Origin: Sporomusa sp. KB1 | GTDB lineage: Bacteria; Bacillota; Negativicutes; Sporomusales; Sporomusaceae | DNA length: 64,000 nt | Assembly (NCBI RefSeq): GCF_007830295.1 | Contig: NZ_VLKC01000002.1 | Location: 1,459,740 to 1,523,739 of the forward strand | Direction: 5' to 3' | In this document: piece by piece, positions 31,616 to 40,878 of the stretch | Layout: each line of letters begins with the position of its first letter | Position numbering within the stretch: position 1 is the first letter of the stretch | Translations under genes and position numbers: made by a program | The notes under the pieces: model-generated | What the model saw: only the letters and a program-made list of their open reading frames with translations | What the model was told of the DNA's origin: nothing | Database searches by the model: none

Positions 31616-32480
31616 GGGGACGGTTCTATTGATGCATTTACTATTTACCTTTACGCCCTGGTAATTACACTCTGACTTATCCCCGTAAGTCTAGCTATTT
31701 GGCGTGTTGTAATACCCTGTATTTTTTTTATTTCTTTTAGTATTGCATTTCTTTCTGACCTTTTCATTGTTTGTAATTCCTGTGATGTACTCACGTTCGC
31801 ATTTTTCTGAATAAGCACCTTTACTTCTTCATCTTTTAGCGTTACTTGTTCTTTATACTCCAGACAATCATCATTATCTGATGTCTCGTTCATAAACCGC
31901 ACATAATCTTCACGTGCCAGTTCGCTATCTAACGAAAACATCCCTAGGATAAAATTAATGTCGACTATTTGATCGGTATTAATAAATTCACAATAACTAC
32001 TAAATCGAAAATCATATAAACTTTGTACTAAGCCAGCTTTTAAAGGATTCTGATGGATATACCGTAATACAACCAGTAGATATGCGTCATCTTCTATGAC
32101 CTCACTTTTAAAGCGGTCTTGAAATAGGTGTCCACATCGATCATATTTGCGATTATACCACGATACGTAGCATACACCAATTCTTTTCATAATTGATGCA
32201 ATCTCTTCTTCACTTTCCTTTATCAGTAAATGGACATGGTTATCCATAAGACAATATCCGTAAACCGTATAGTCGCAAACATTCCTGTAATAACACAAGC
32301 ATTCTAAAAATTTTAATTTATCCTCATCATCCTCAAAAATTACCTGCCTATTGATGCCTCGTAATATTATATGGTATATTCCACTTTTGCTTTTTAGACG
32401 GGCCTGTCTTGCCATGTTTGTCACCTCAGATATATTCTAACACTCTCTCATATCTGAATCAACAGAACCGTCCCTTTGAG
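31616..32480 (-). mobile_element. RAYT element, copy 2 (intact)
   Basis: The left terminus GGGGACGGTTCTATTGAT (31616-31633) equals that of copy 1; the right terminus ATCAACAGAACCGTCCC (32458-32474) differs by one base. The element sits at the broken end of the GcvT-like gene. The sequence TTTGAGTCT at the junction also follows copy 1. Confidence 0.75.
31651..32424 (-). CDS. TnpA-REP / IS200-like Y1 transposase
   Basis: The 257 residues have the N-terminal Y1 HUH domain (YHIILRGINRQVIF, HUH motif DNHVHLLI, catalytic region HLFQDRFKSEVIEDDAYLL) and a C-terminal helix-turn-helix (GITTRQIARLTGISQSV). Stand-alone RAYT proteins act on REP palindromes. It differs from the frameshifted copy 1 by a few residues only, so the duplication is recent. 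Confidence 0.92.
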   Translation of the reverse strand: MTNMARQARLKSKSGIYHIILRGINRQVIFEDDEDKLKFLECLCYYRNVCDYTVYGYCLMDNHVHLLIKESEEEIASIMKRIGVCYVSWYNRKYDRCGHLFQDRFKSEVIEDDAYLLVVLRYIHQNPLKAGLVQSLYDFRFSSYCEFINTDQIVDINFILGMFSLDSELAREDYVRFMNETSDNDDCLEYKEQVTLKDEEVKVLIQKNANVSTSQELQTMKRSERNAILKEIKKIQGITTRQIARLTGISQSVITRA

Positions 32481-33023
32481 TCTAAACTTGATATCGTGCA
32501 GATCTTCATTCGCTGCATTCTCTACTACTTCCAAGCAGCGCGGCCCTGAAAGCTGATATATGAAAATCTTTCCAGTCAAGTTTTCACCAATGACATCATA
32601 CTTGTCACTATATTTTTCATAGAGCAGTCCTATGTAAGGATAAAGCCATGTTGCAAGAATCTCATCCTCATCAATACGTAAGCAAAGGCCATCTTTTACA
32701 ATATACCCATCATCGTTACACATGATAGCGTGTTTTCCCTTACCAACGGGAAAATTCTGAAAGCTGTTTGTACAAAAATCTGACATGAACTTAATTGCAT
32801 CAGGTCCCTTTAGACGAAAAGCGGTAACAGGATTTAGGCCGGCATGGATACTGCATCCATCGTGATAAGCCAACATCTCGTTCCACCAGCCGTTATACTC
32901 AAAGGGATGCAATCCACAGTATTCCGTTGGTATATTTGCCTGGCCCTCGCTATGGCAAAGGGTGTAAATTCCGGGGTCATAAGGTACGAACAGACTCGGT
33001 TTCAAAACTTTTTTCATGGTCAT
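32448..33023 (-). pseudogene. GcvT-like tetrahydrofolate-dependent methyltransferase, 3' end lost
   Basis: About 180 residues match the start of GcvT-family proteins: GLHPFEYNGWWNEMLAYHDG, GLNPVTAFRLKGPDAIKFM and FPVGKGKHAIMCNDDGYIV. Such proteins include glycine cleavage T protein, dimethylsulfoniopropionate demethylase and aromatic O-demethylases. Family length is about 370-470 residues; here the gene runs into the RAYT right end near 32482 and the rest is absent. AAGGAAGG precedes the ATG. It is divergent from a LysR gene that may have controlled it. In Sporomusa-like acetogens this family is used for methyl-group metabolism (inference). Confidence 0.75.
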
Positions 33024-33249
33024 TATCCTTCCTTTAAGTGTTTTTGGGGTTTTCGATGTTTTTCTACGCGTAGAATTGTGATACTTTTAAGATTATTTCT
33101 AAAATAATTATAAGCGTGTATATTCAAAAACGGAAATAGAAGAAAAAAATTTGGTAATTACGATATGGAATAATTCGCTAAGATTGACAGATATGTTACT
33201 CAATAGGTATTATAATAACGTAATTATAATAAAGAGATAGAGGGATGGT

Positions 33250-34152
33250 ATGAAAATTAGCTACCTGCGGGAATTTATTGTACTAGCCAAGTGCCTTAAT
33301 TTCACAAAAGCTTCCGATCAGCTCTTTATTGCGCAGCCTACTCTCAGTAAGCATATTGCTTTAATGGAAGAAGAATTAGGTTTCCGATTGCTAACCCGTA
33401 CAAAACATACTGTGAATTTAACGGTTTCAGGGCATACTTTCCTTGAAGCAAGTCAAAAAATCATTGCCACCTATGATGAAATGCTCTCAGACATTTCGAG
33501 ATTGTCCACTGGTCAGATTGGGGAAATCAGATTGGGTATGCTTTATTATGGCATCGATGAATTTATTATGCCTGCAGTAGCTAGTCTAGCAAATAAAATA
33601 CCGAATTTGAAACTTTCTCTTGCTTCCTATCAACCCAAAGCCTTAATGGAAGATTTATGGTCTGATAAGCTTGATGTGGTAGAATATTTTAATATTGACC
33701 AACCTGGATATGATCAACTTGAATTTTTTGATATTGGCTGGCAATATTTTTCTGTAGCGCTTCCCAAAAATCATCATTTAGCAGGACGGAGTGAGATAAA
33801 GCTATCCGAGCTTGACGGAGAGAATTTTATTTTTCAGGAGCAATGCCCTTCCTTAGGAAATTACATCAAACAAATACTTACAAGAAAAAACGTAAAAATA
33901 GGAAAGGTTATCTTGACTGAGCACGTCGACACTGTATCCCTAACTATATGCGCAACGCATGCGGTTTCAATCGTCACACGTCACACAAAAGCTATGCACA
34001 GCACCAATATTTCTTTTGTTGATATAATAGACCCTAATGTACGAATCATGATGGCTTTTGCATATAAGAAAAATACGCTCAATCCTTGTATTACCCCATT
34101 TCTCGACGTCGTAAAAAACTGTTTTCCTACCATTAATTATGCTCCTGTATAA
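33250..34152 (+). CDS. LysR-family transcriptional regulator
   Basis: The 300 residues match LysR size. The N-terminal winged helix reads KISYLREFIVLAKCLNFTKA then SDQLFIAQPTLSKHIALMEE, followed by the linker helix and a two-lobed effector domain (RLGMLYYGIDEFIMPAV..). GAGGG precedes the ATG. It is divergent from the truncated GcvT-like gene with a 226-base intergenic space, the usual arrangement for regulator and target. The effector is unknown; with its target broken it may be an orphan. Confidence 0.88.
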   Translation: MKISYLREFIVLAKCLNFTKASDQLFIAQPTLSKHIALMEEELGFRLLTRTKHTVNLTVSGHTFLEASQKIIATYDEMLSDISRLSTGQIGEIRLGMLYYGIDEFIMPAVASLANKIPNLKLSLASYQPKALMEDLWSDKLDVVEYFNIDQPGYDQLEFFDIGWQYFSVALPKNHHLAGRSEIKLSELDGENFIFQEQCPSLGNYIKQILTRKNVKIGKVILTEHVDTVSLTICATHAVSIVTRHTKAMHSTNISFVDIIDPNVRIMMAFAYKKNTLNPCITPFLDVVKNCFPTINYAPV

Positions 34153-34317
34153 AATATTACTGATCGAAAACACACCTCCGACTTTTTACAGTGTCATTGA
34201 AAAAACTTTCCCTAGATAGAGGTTTAGGCAAATTACTACCAGCCACAGGCTGCTCTCATCGTAAAAATCTATTTTAAGCTCTGTTATCGCCGCAGCCTCC
34301 GATATGATATTTATAAA

Positions 34318-35480
34318 TTGCCTTATATCAATGGAGATATAAAGAAGGGGCCGTGTAAGCACGTTCTGGCTGTAGATGAAAATGTTGCCCACAACGTAGT
34401 TAGGATATTTGAGATGTTTTTAAGCGGAAAAACCGCGCGGTCTATAGCTGATGTGTTCAACCACGAAAATATACTGACAGCGAATGACTATTTCTACAAC
34501 ACCATCGGCAAGCCTAATCCGTACAAGAATAACAAAAACAAGTGGGGAAGCACAACCATAATACAAATCATTAAAAACCCCGCTTATTATGGAGCTATGG
34601 CCAATGGCAAACGCGCAGTTAAATCTTTCAAGAACAAGAGCATTGTTCGGAAGGATGTTGACGAATGGATTATCATCGAGAATACCCATAAACCGCTAAT
34701 CAGTAAAGAATTGTGGCTCGAAGCGCAACAGATCAGCAAGCGGAACAACAAGCAAACCGTAAGGCGCAGCTCAAACGGAGAAGTATCTATATTTGCAGGA
34801 ATCATAAAATGCGCTGACTGCGGCGGCAATCTTGTTTTTAACCGGCGAGTCTTGAAATCCGGCACCAAAGAAATTTTCCGTTGCGGTACGTATACCCAAA
34901 AAGGGAAAGATGTTTGCCCTATGCATTGTATTGATTATGCCACTTTGTACCAAGCCGTATTAGCAAGTGTTCAAGAGTACGCTGTCTTAGCCGTCGAATA
35001 CGAAAAGAAACTGATTAACAAGATTCTTAAAACCAACGATGAATTTAAGAATAAAAACATGCAACGGTACGAAAAAAACATCCGTGAATCCAAGAACAGG
35101 ATTAAGGAGATTGACGGACTTTTGCAAAATTTATATGAAGATAAAATTTCCGGGGAAGTCACCGTTGCTCTCTTCAAACGTATGTCGAAAAAGTATGGTG
35201 ATGAACAAGAGCGGCTAATTACGGATGTCGAACAGCTTGAAGCCGAATTGAATGAATACAAGCGTGTCGAACAGGATTTAACGGGCTGGGTAAACCGCGT
35301 TAAGGAATGTTTAACCATTGATAGTTGACGAGGGCTATTGTAGTCGAACTGATTGACCGCATAGAGGTCTCGGAAACCTACGACATGAACGGAGAGAAAT
35401 TTCTGGACATAAATATTTCCTATAAATTCAGCCTGAAAAATTCGAACCGTGAGCCGCAAAAAATAAATAGAGCCGTTTGA
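34318..35480 (+). pseudogene. Large serine recombinase, catalytic domain lost and C-terminus shifted
   Basis: From 34318 the frame encodes the recombinase domain (VVRIFEMFLSGKTARSIADV, IIQIIKNPAYYGAMANGK), the zinc ribbon (IKCADCGGNL..RCGTY..CPMHCI) and the coiled-coil helix up to a stop at 35326-35328. The frame with the natural end (VVELIDRIEVSETYDMNGEK to TGA 35478) is shifted relative to it. The N-terminal serine-nuclease domain is absent and no ribosome binding site is present. It lies 80 bases from the tRNA-Ser gene. Confidence 0.8.
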
Positions 35481-35561
35481 AGTCATCCCGCAAAGATAAA
35501 CCTTCAAACAAGCTCTATGGGTAATATTAAAAAGTATATTTTAAAAAAGATATTAGTGAAA

Positions 35562-35651
<90 letters not shown>

Positions 35652-35655
35652 ATAT

Positions 35656-36117
35656 TTATTTCCTACGCATACGGAAAAATTCTTTCATAATACGGGAACA
35701 TTCTTCGGCTCGTACTCCAGCTGTTACTTCCAACTGATGATTGAGTGCAGAATGTTGTACAATATTAAAAAGAGATTCCACTGCCCCCGCCTTGTAATCC
35801 GGGCTGCCATATACCAACTTGTCAACCCGACTCATGACCAACGCACCAGCGCACATGGGACACGGTTCTATCGTAACATAAAGTGTTGCTCCCGTCAACC
35901 GCCAGCGACTCAGCTTTTGACAAGCTTCCCGGATGACTATTACCTCTGCATGTGCAGTAGAGTCATGCCAATTTTCACGCATATTGTGTCCACTGGCAAT
36001 AACCTGGTCGTCCATAACCAGAACAGCCCCAATCGGCACTTCTCCAAGATCGAAGGCTTTTTGGGCTTCAGCCAGCGCTAGACCCATATAGTAGTTGTTA
36101 TCCATTATTCTCACCAT
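35656..36117 (-). CDS. tadA: tRNA-specific adenosine deaminase
   Basis: TadA converts A34 to inosine in tRNA-Arg(ACG). The zinc-dependent cytidine-deaminase fold shows HAEVIVIREA (zinc His and catalytic Glu) and PCPMCAGA (zinc cysteines). The 153 residues are the normal length. Start choice is between ATG 36117 (AAAGG upstream) and ATG 36105, which fits homolog N-termini (MDNNYYMGLALAEAQKA) better. It is followed by tRNA-Ser, a common neighbour. Confidence 0.95.
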   Translation of the reverse strand: MVRIMDNNYYMGLALAEAQKAFDLGEVPIGAVLVMDDQVIASGHNMRENWHDSTAHAEVIVIREACQKLSRWRLTGATLYVTIEPCPMCAGALVMSRVDKLVYGSPDYKAGAVESLFNIVQHSALNHQLEVTAGVRAEECSRIMKEFFRMRRK

Positions 36118-36202
36118 CGCAAGAGCCTTTTACACTTACTTTTGCTATTATATCCTGCACACTGAAAAAAATCAATATCCTACACCCGGGATAAGTTTAA
36201 TT

Positions 36203-36233
36203 AAGCGTTAGCGGGAATTCCCAGCTAACGCTT
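36203..36233 (-). terminator. Hairpin after the nitroreductase gene
   Basis: AAGCGTTAGC and GCTAACGCTT pair around GGGAATTCCCA, 7 bases after the nitroreductase stop. There is no T run, but the stem is perfect. The half-sites GTTAGC/GCTAAC resemble the feoA operators only by chance of composition, because the spacing differs. Confidence 0.5.
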
Positions 36234-36239
36234 ACCATA

Positions 36240-36839
36240 TTATTTAAAAATTTTTATACGTTCTGCCAGCGGCTGAAACTCTTTGTCACCCGGTGCTGCC
36301 GTAGGTTTACCAAATGGCATCTGCGCGATTAGCTTCCATGCCGCCGGAATACTCCACTCTTGCTTGACGGCTTCGTCAATAAGAGGATTGTAATGCTGCA
36401 ATGATACACCGAAACCTTCGATCTCCAATGCAACCCAAATAACATGTTGCAGCATGCCGGAAGCTTGATTGGACCAGATGGGGAAATTGTCACTATACGC
36501 GGGAAATTGCTTTTGCATATTTTCAACAACTGCCATATCTTCAAAGAAAAGCACCGAACCATATCCATTAGCAAAACCATTAATTTTTTCTTCTGTCGGA
36601 GCAAATCGTTCGGCCGGAACTATTTTTTTAAGCTCATTTTTGGTAATGTTCCATAGTTCATCGTGGTGTTTTCCTAAGAGAATAGCCACTCTGGCACTTT
36701 GCGAATTAAACGATGAGGGGGTATACTTGACAGCCTCCTGGATAACCTGGTGAATATGTTCATCAGTAGTAATAGTGTCCTTACTAATACTGTAAAAGGT
36801 CCTTCTGTCTTTCACTGCCGCCAAATACGTTTTTTCCAT
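36240..36839 (-). CDS. Nitroreductase-family protein
   Basis: ATG 36839 lies 8 bases after GGAGG; 199 residues. FMN-dependent nitroreductase fold: VKDRRTFYSISKDTI at the N-terminus, KYTPSSFNSQSARVAIL as FMN-contact region, WSNQASGMLQHVIWVALE and the C-terminal PFGKPTAAPGDKEF. This matches the HBN1/YdgI-YodC-type small oxidoreductases that reduce nitroaromatics or quinones with NAD(P)H. The true substrate is unknown. Confidence 0.87.
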   Translation of the reverse strand: MEKTYLAAVKDRRTFYSISKDTITTDEHIHQVIQEAVKYTPSSFNSQSARVAILLGKHHDELWNITKNELKKIVPAERFAPTEEKINGFANGYGSVLFFEDMAVVENMQKQFPAYSDNFPIWSNQASGMLQHVIWVALEIEGFGVSLQHYNPLIDEAVKQEWSIPAAWKLIAQMPFGKPTAAPGDKEFQPLAERIKIFK

Positions 36840-37125
36840 GTTCTTAGCCTCCATTCATATTTCCTATTCATTGAAAATTTATATTTATTATTTAATATAC
36901 TTCGCCATACTATCCTACTTACCTTGTTGCTTGTTGCTTCTGAGGTTAAAATTATTATTGCATTATTCGACATAAATTTTCATCATTATTGTTTTATCGA
37001 CTTATTACTACTTATGTGAAAATAATAATTATATTCCAATACAGGATTTACCGTATTCAACTAGAATATTATAATTAATTAGAAAATTCGGTACCTTACC
37101 AACAACATATAAAGGGGGAATTTAC
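36840..37125. other. Intergenic region, no gene seen
   Basis: Divergent AT-rich DNA between the nitroreductase and the chemoreceptor genes. It should contain both promoters. No clear operator or small gene was found. Confidence 0.4.
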
Positions 37126-38184
37126 ATGAGCCAGCAGGGACCGCAAAACGGAGCTATTAGTTATAAAGTGAATTTAGACACTCTTAAGCTAACCGATGTA
37201 ATCGATATTGAGTTTCTACAAAAATTTCAGGATGATTTTGCTAAAGGCGTTGGTGTTGCCAGTGTCACAGTTGACCAGGACGGCAAGCCAGTAACAAATC
37301 CCAGTATGTATACCAGATTCTGTATAGACTATACCCATTCGACAGAATGTGGTGACAAACGCTGTGCGGAATCACATCGCAAAGGCGGCGAAGAAGCCGT
37401 ACGCACCGGTAAACCTTTTGTGTTCGAATGCCATGCAGGGTTGATTGACTTTGCTGCACCGATAGTAATCGAAGGAAAGTTGCTGGGAACAATCTTAGGC
37501 GGTCAAGTTCTCACGTCAAGTCCTGACGAACAAAAATACAGAAGAATCGCTGGCGAAATTGGCGTTGACGCCGACGGTTATGTCGAAGCTACCAAGGAAG
37601 TACGCATTCTGTCAAGAGAGAGTATCGAATCAGCCGCCAATGTACTTTTCACGGTTGCTAACAATATGTCCAAGAGTGCCTTTCAGCATCAAAAACTTAA
37701 AGCAGTAGCCATGGTATTAGATGACAGCCTGCATCAAATTTCAGCCACCATGGAAGAATTAGCCGCTTCGGCTGGCACGGTAAGTGACAATCAGGCTAAT
37801 TTAAATTCTGAAATTGGTAATGTTAGCTCTGTTACCGGTGAAATCAATAGTGTTATGGATCTTATCAAAGAAATCGCCGATGAAACCCGACTGTTAGGTT
37901 TAAATGCAGCTATCGAGGCGGCCCGGGCAGGCGAGGCCGGTCTGGGCTTTGGCGTTGTGGCGCAAGAGATTAGAAAGCTATCAGCAGACTCCAAAGCAAC
38001 GGTTGGTAAAATTAAGGAATTTACAACCCTAATAAGAAATTCTGTTGATCGCACCGTTACTATGGGCAGTGAAACTGCACTAACTGTTGAACAACAAGCA
38101 GCAGCTATTCAAGAGGTAACTGCCAGTGTACAAGAAATTACCAGCATCACTGAACAATTAACAGCTTTGGCTAATGAGACCTGA
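37126..38184 (+). CDS. Soluble PocR-domain chemoreceptor (MCP signalling domain)
   Basis: The 352 residues contain no membrane helix. Residues about 15-190 are a PocR sensory domain ([53 protein letters not shown]), a PAS-like module with conserved cysteines and a histidine thought to bind small ligands or metal. The C-terminal part is the MCP hairpin tip ([20 protein letters not shown], then [20 protein letters not shown]). It is a cytosolic receptor, and CheW follows 26 bases later. PocR domains occur with propanediol or hydrocarbon-related sensing; the ligand here is unknown. Confidence 0.88.
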   Translation: MSQQGPQNGAISYKVNLDTLKLTDVIDIEFLQKFQDDFAKGVGVASVTVDQDGKPVTNPSMYTRFCIDYTHSTECGDKRCAESHRKGGEEAVRTGKPFVFECHAGLIDFAAPIVIEGKLLGTILGGQVLTSSPDEQKYRRIAGEIGVDADGYVEATKEVRILSRESIESAANVLFTVANNMSKSAFQHQKLKAVAMVLDDSLHQISATMEELAASAGTVSDNQANLNSEIGNVSSVTGEINSVMDLIKEIADETRLLGLNAAIEAARAGEAGLGFGVVAQEIRKLSADSKATVGKIKEFTTLIRNSVDRTVTMGSETALTVEQQAAAIQEVTASVQEITSITEQLTALANET

Positions 38185-38210
38185 TCTAGCAAGAAAGGAG
38201 AATTGAGCTT

Positions 38211-38699
38211 ATGGCAAGCATCCAGTTAGTCATCTTTGAGATCGATGGCAGTGAATACGGTATTGATGCCTTAACTGTTAATGGTATTCTACGCGCCCAA
38301 AAATATAAAATACAGAAAATACCTGGACTTCCCCGCGAGATTGAGGGCATGATCAATCTCCGCGGACAAGTAAACTATATCTATAACTTACGCAAGAAAT
38401 TCGGACTAAGCGAAATATCTGACGCAGAAGAAACCAAATTTATCATGCTAAATATTAATGAGCAGGTCGTCGGTTGTATTGTCGACGAAGTAACAGATAT
38501 TGTCCACTTTAATGAAGAAGATTTACAACCAGCGCCCACCCTGGGTAGTAATCTTACCCTAACCTACATAAAAGGAATCGGCAAAGTGGATGAGCGTATG
38601 ATTATTATTCTTGATCCTATACAACTGCTATCTACAAAAGAGAGTTTAGATTTAGAAACCCCGTTGGTAAAACTATCTGATTTAGCCATTCCTTCTTAA
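38211..38699 (+). CDS. cheW: CheW-like coupling protein
   Basis: A single CheW domain (162 residues): IQLVIFEIDGSEYGIDALTV, the IPGLPREIEGMINLRGQV core that contacts receptor and CheA, and VGCIVDEVTDIVHF. AAAGGAG precedes the ATG. Paired with the PocR receptor it should form a dedicated array unit using a CheA encoded elsewhere; no cheA is in the window. A terminator follows. Confidence 0.9.
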   Translation: MASIQLVIFEIDGSEYGIDALTVNGILRAQKYKIQKIPGLPREIEGMINLRGQVNYIYNLRKKFGLSEISDAEETKFIMLNINEQVVGCIVDEVTDIVHFNEEDLQPAPTLGSNLTLTYIKGIGKVDERMIIILDPIQLLSTKESLDLETPLVKLSDLAIPS

Positions 38700-38757
38700 T
38701 CCGGAAAATCCAATGGGACTTTCTTACTGCTGCTTAGGCAAGTGTTAATCCGTCAAA

Positions 38758-38801
38758 TAAAATGAGCACCCCTGCGACCGCTAAAGGGATGCTCATTTTT
38801 T
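38758..38801 (+). terminator. Rho-independent terminator after cheW
   Basis: AAAATGAGCA.CCC and GGGATGCTCATTTTTT form a stem with a 12-base loop followed by a T run. The A/T flanks make it usable in both directions; the diguanylate cyclase gene converges on it. Confidence 0.75.
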
Positions 38802-38850
38802 ACTGGCTCAAACCAAAACCTATAGCTCGTTTTCGATCACTGCAGCTTGC

Positions 38851-40053
38851 TTACTTGCTCACACAATTCCGCCCCTTCTCCTTAGCACGATAAAGGGCGG
38901 TATCTGCAGCTTTAATTACTGCTTCGGTTTCTTTATTCTTCTCACTGCGTTCTGCTAACCCGATACTAATGGTTACGGACAGTTTTTTAACAGCTGGTTT
39001 TCGCTTGGTCTTTTTCGTTTGTCGCTTCTGGTACGCATAAGGAGTTTTCTCCACTGCCATTCGCAATTTTTCTAGGTGGGGTATAGCGTCTGCGCTGGTA
39101 GTGTAAGGGAATAGTATCGTAAACTCCTCACCGCCGTAACGAAATGCCTTACCACCTCCTCCGACCTTTTTGAGCACAGAGGCCACAAGGCGCAGTACCT
39201 CATCGCCGGTATCATGTCCATATGTATCATTAAATTTTTTAAAAAAGTCAATATCCACCATTGCAATCGTATATTCGCCCCTCAATTTCATTAGTTCTTC
39301 TTTAAGGGCACGCCGGGCAGGCAAACCTGTTAGCTCATCCAGGTAAGCCATTGAATACGAATCCTGGATCACAGCCATAATAAGTAGTATTCCAGCTGTA
39401 CCAAAGAAAATAGGGATTGCTAACGGTGCGGCTTTTAAATGCAGCGCCAGCATGGAAGCAACCAGCACAACGCTAAAAGTATTATTCATATACGAGTAAT
39501 GCTGTAACTGCGTTCTTATAACTAATAAGAACGCAACACTATACACCAAAATAGCTGGTTGAGGAATTGTTGTAATAACAAACATATCTACCGTCAACGG
39601 AGGCTCTTGGTAAAAGGAATTAAGCAATGTATCATCATTCGATGTAACTGCCAGTGCAATATAAAACATCTGGGAAGCAATAATACCAAAACGCCCTAAT
39701 CCCCAAAAATTAAATATACCCCGTTCTTTTACTAAAGAAAAGATAAGTATGTTTATCGGCAGTAAAAGACAAATAACAGAATAAATTATTTTTGAAAAAG
39801 CGGGGATAGCAATAGCTGCTGCCAAATCACTGAGAGCAACCTGCGAAATTGCAAGCACTGTAATCATGAAAAAGACTCGACTGCGGTTAAACCACCAACT
39901 CAACACCAGGCCAATACCATATATGCCATAAGAAAAGGTTTCGATAGTAGCAGGCAACCAGTAGTTATTCATAATTAAGTGCGAATAGGCTATACTCATG
40001 ACAATGAGTAGCCCCAAAGGAATTGTTGTAAAGAGCGACATTATTTTGTCCAT
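38851..40053 (-). CDS. Membrane-bound diguanylate cyclase (GGDEF)
   Basis: Residues 1-225 hold about seven membrane segments. The C-terminal GGDEF domain has the metal motif VDIDFFKKFNDTYGHDTGDE and the active site RYGGEEF (GGEEF form). No RxxD inhibitory site is seen five residues before it (GGGKAF). It should make c-di-GMP in response to a membrane signal. An unusual basic insert (QKRQTKKTKRKPAVKK) precedes the last strand. The start lacks a good ribosome binding site. Confidence 0.88.
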   Translation of the reverse strand: MDKIMSLFTTIPLGLLIVMSIAYSHLIMNNYWLPATIETFSYGIYGIGLVLSWWFNRSRVFFMITVLAISQVALSDLAAAIAIPAFSKIIYSVICLLLPINILIFSLVKERGIFNFWGLGRFGIIASQMFYIALAVTSNDDTLLNSFYQEPPLTVDMFVITTIPQPAILVYSVAFLLVIRTQLQHYSYMNNTFSVVLVASMLALHLKAAPLAIPIFFGTAGILLIMAVIQDSYSMAYLDELTGLPARRALKEELMKLRGEYTIAMVDIDFFKKFNDTYGHDTGDEVLRLVASVLKKVGGGGKAFRYGGEEFTILFPYTTSADAIPHLEKLRMAVEKTPYAYQKRQTKKTKRKPAVKKLSVTISIGLAERSEKNKETEAVIKAADTALYRAKEKGRNCVSK

Positions 40054-40103
40054 TGGTTTTTATTAAAGTTCCCCTCATGTATTTATTAACTTTCTCATTA
40101 TAC

Positions 40104-40153
40104 CAATAAAATAGGCATTTGTAGACAAATACGTCTACAAATGCCTATTTTTT
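40104..40153 (-). terminator. Bidirectional rho-independent terminator
   Basis: A near-perfect stem AAAATAGGCATTTGTAGAC / GTCTACAAATGCCTATTTT with T7 on the plus strand and TTTTATT on the minus strand. On the minus strand it ends the DUF3786 gene transcript. Confidence 0.8.
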
Positions 40154-40212
40154 TACCTATTCCGCAAGTTCAGAATGTAGCTGAGAGACATTCCATTGTT
40201 ACCGTTTCCCGC

Positions 40213-40842
40213 CTAACAGCCTGACGCCTGCGGCGCCAGCTTGATCAGCCTTTTGGCAAGATATTCTCCCAAAGCAATAATGCTTTCGATATGCAAAAAA
40301 TACTCAATTGAAGGGTCAAAAAGCATAGTAGCATTAGCTGATATTTCCCCGTCGCCCTCCCACAGAGTCACACGCAACGGCGTTTTCGGGAAGACGGGAA
40401 AATATGCGGCTGCATCGCCAGCTTTGACCGGATGCCCGCCAAGAATAGCAGCACAATCAAGAAATGCCCCAGTCTGATGTCCAAAGGCCTTAATCAAACC
40501 ACAAATTGCATCTTTATGAAAAGCGGGATAAAACAACATGCCCCCATTGGGTATCTCTTTCAAACTTACCCATTTACCTGTTACCTCTGCGGCTGATTGA
40601 AAGAAGGATAAATAGTGCAATACCAGTATAGCTGCACTAATTTCGGGCATCTCACCATCGTTTTCGCGCACCAATGTTTCCTTCGCCAAATCAACTACAT
40701 AGTTCTCATTAAGAAAAGGTACGATAAGTTGCTGCTTTTGTGGTAAATATTGTACCTGCATATTTCGGGCAATATCTGCCGGCTCTTTTCGTTTTAGATC
40801 CTGCCACCCCTTATCATAGGCCACACGGTAGTTGCTTTTCAT
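40213..40842 (-). CDS. DUF3786 domain protein
   Basis: The 209 residues match DUF3786: an N-terminal VAYDKGWQDLKRKEPADIAR helix, ILVLHYLSFF then KWVSLKEIPNGGMLFYPAF in the middle, and a C-terminal FPKTPLRVTLWEGDGE motif followed by ANATMLFDPSIEYFLHIE. The domain is common in anaerobes (methanogens, acetogens, Clostridia), often near corrinoid or methyltransferase genes, and has no proven role. Here it stands between a terminator and the ABC sugar operon. Confidence 0.85.
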   Translation of the reverse strand: MKSNYRVAYDKGWQDLKRKEPADIARNMQVQYLPQKQQLIVPFLNENYVVDLAKETLVRENDGEMPEISAAILVLHYLSFFQSAAEVTGKWVSLKEIPNGGMLFYPAFHKDAICGLIKAFGHQTGAFLDCAAILGGHPVKAGDAAAYFPVFPKTPLRVTLWEGDGEISANATMLFDPSIEYFLHIESIIALGEYLAKRLIKLAPQASGC

Positions 40843-40878
40843 CCTACGCCTCCCTCCACATCAACATTGGACGTTTTC

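Noticed and set aside
36203..36233. A further DtxR-type operator
   Set aside because: The half-sites GTTAGC/GCTAAC are 11 bases apart, not 4, and the sequence lies behind a gene stop as a hairpin, so it is more likely a 3' end structure.
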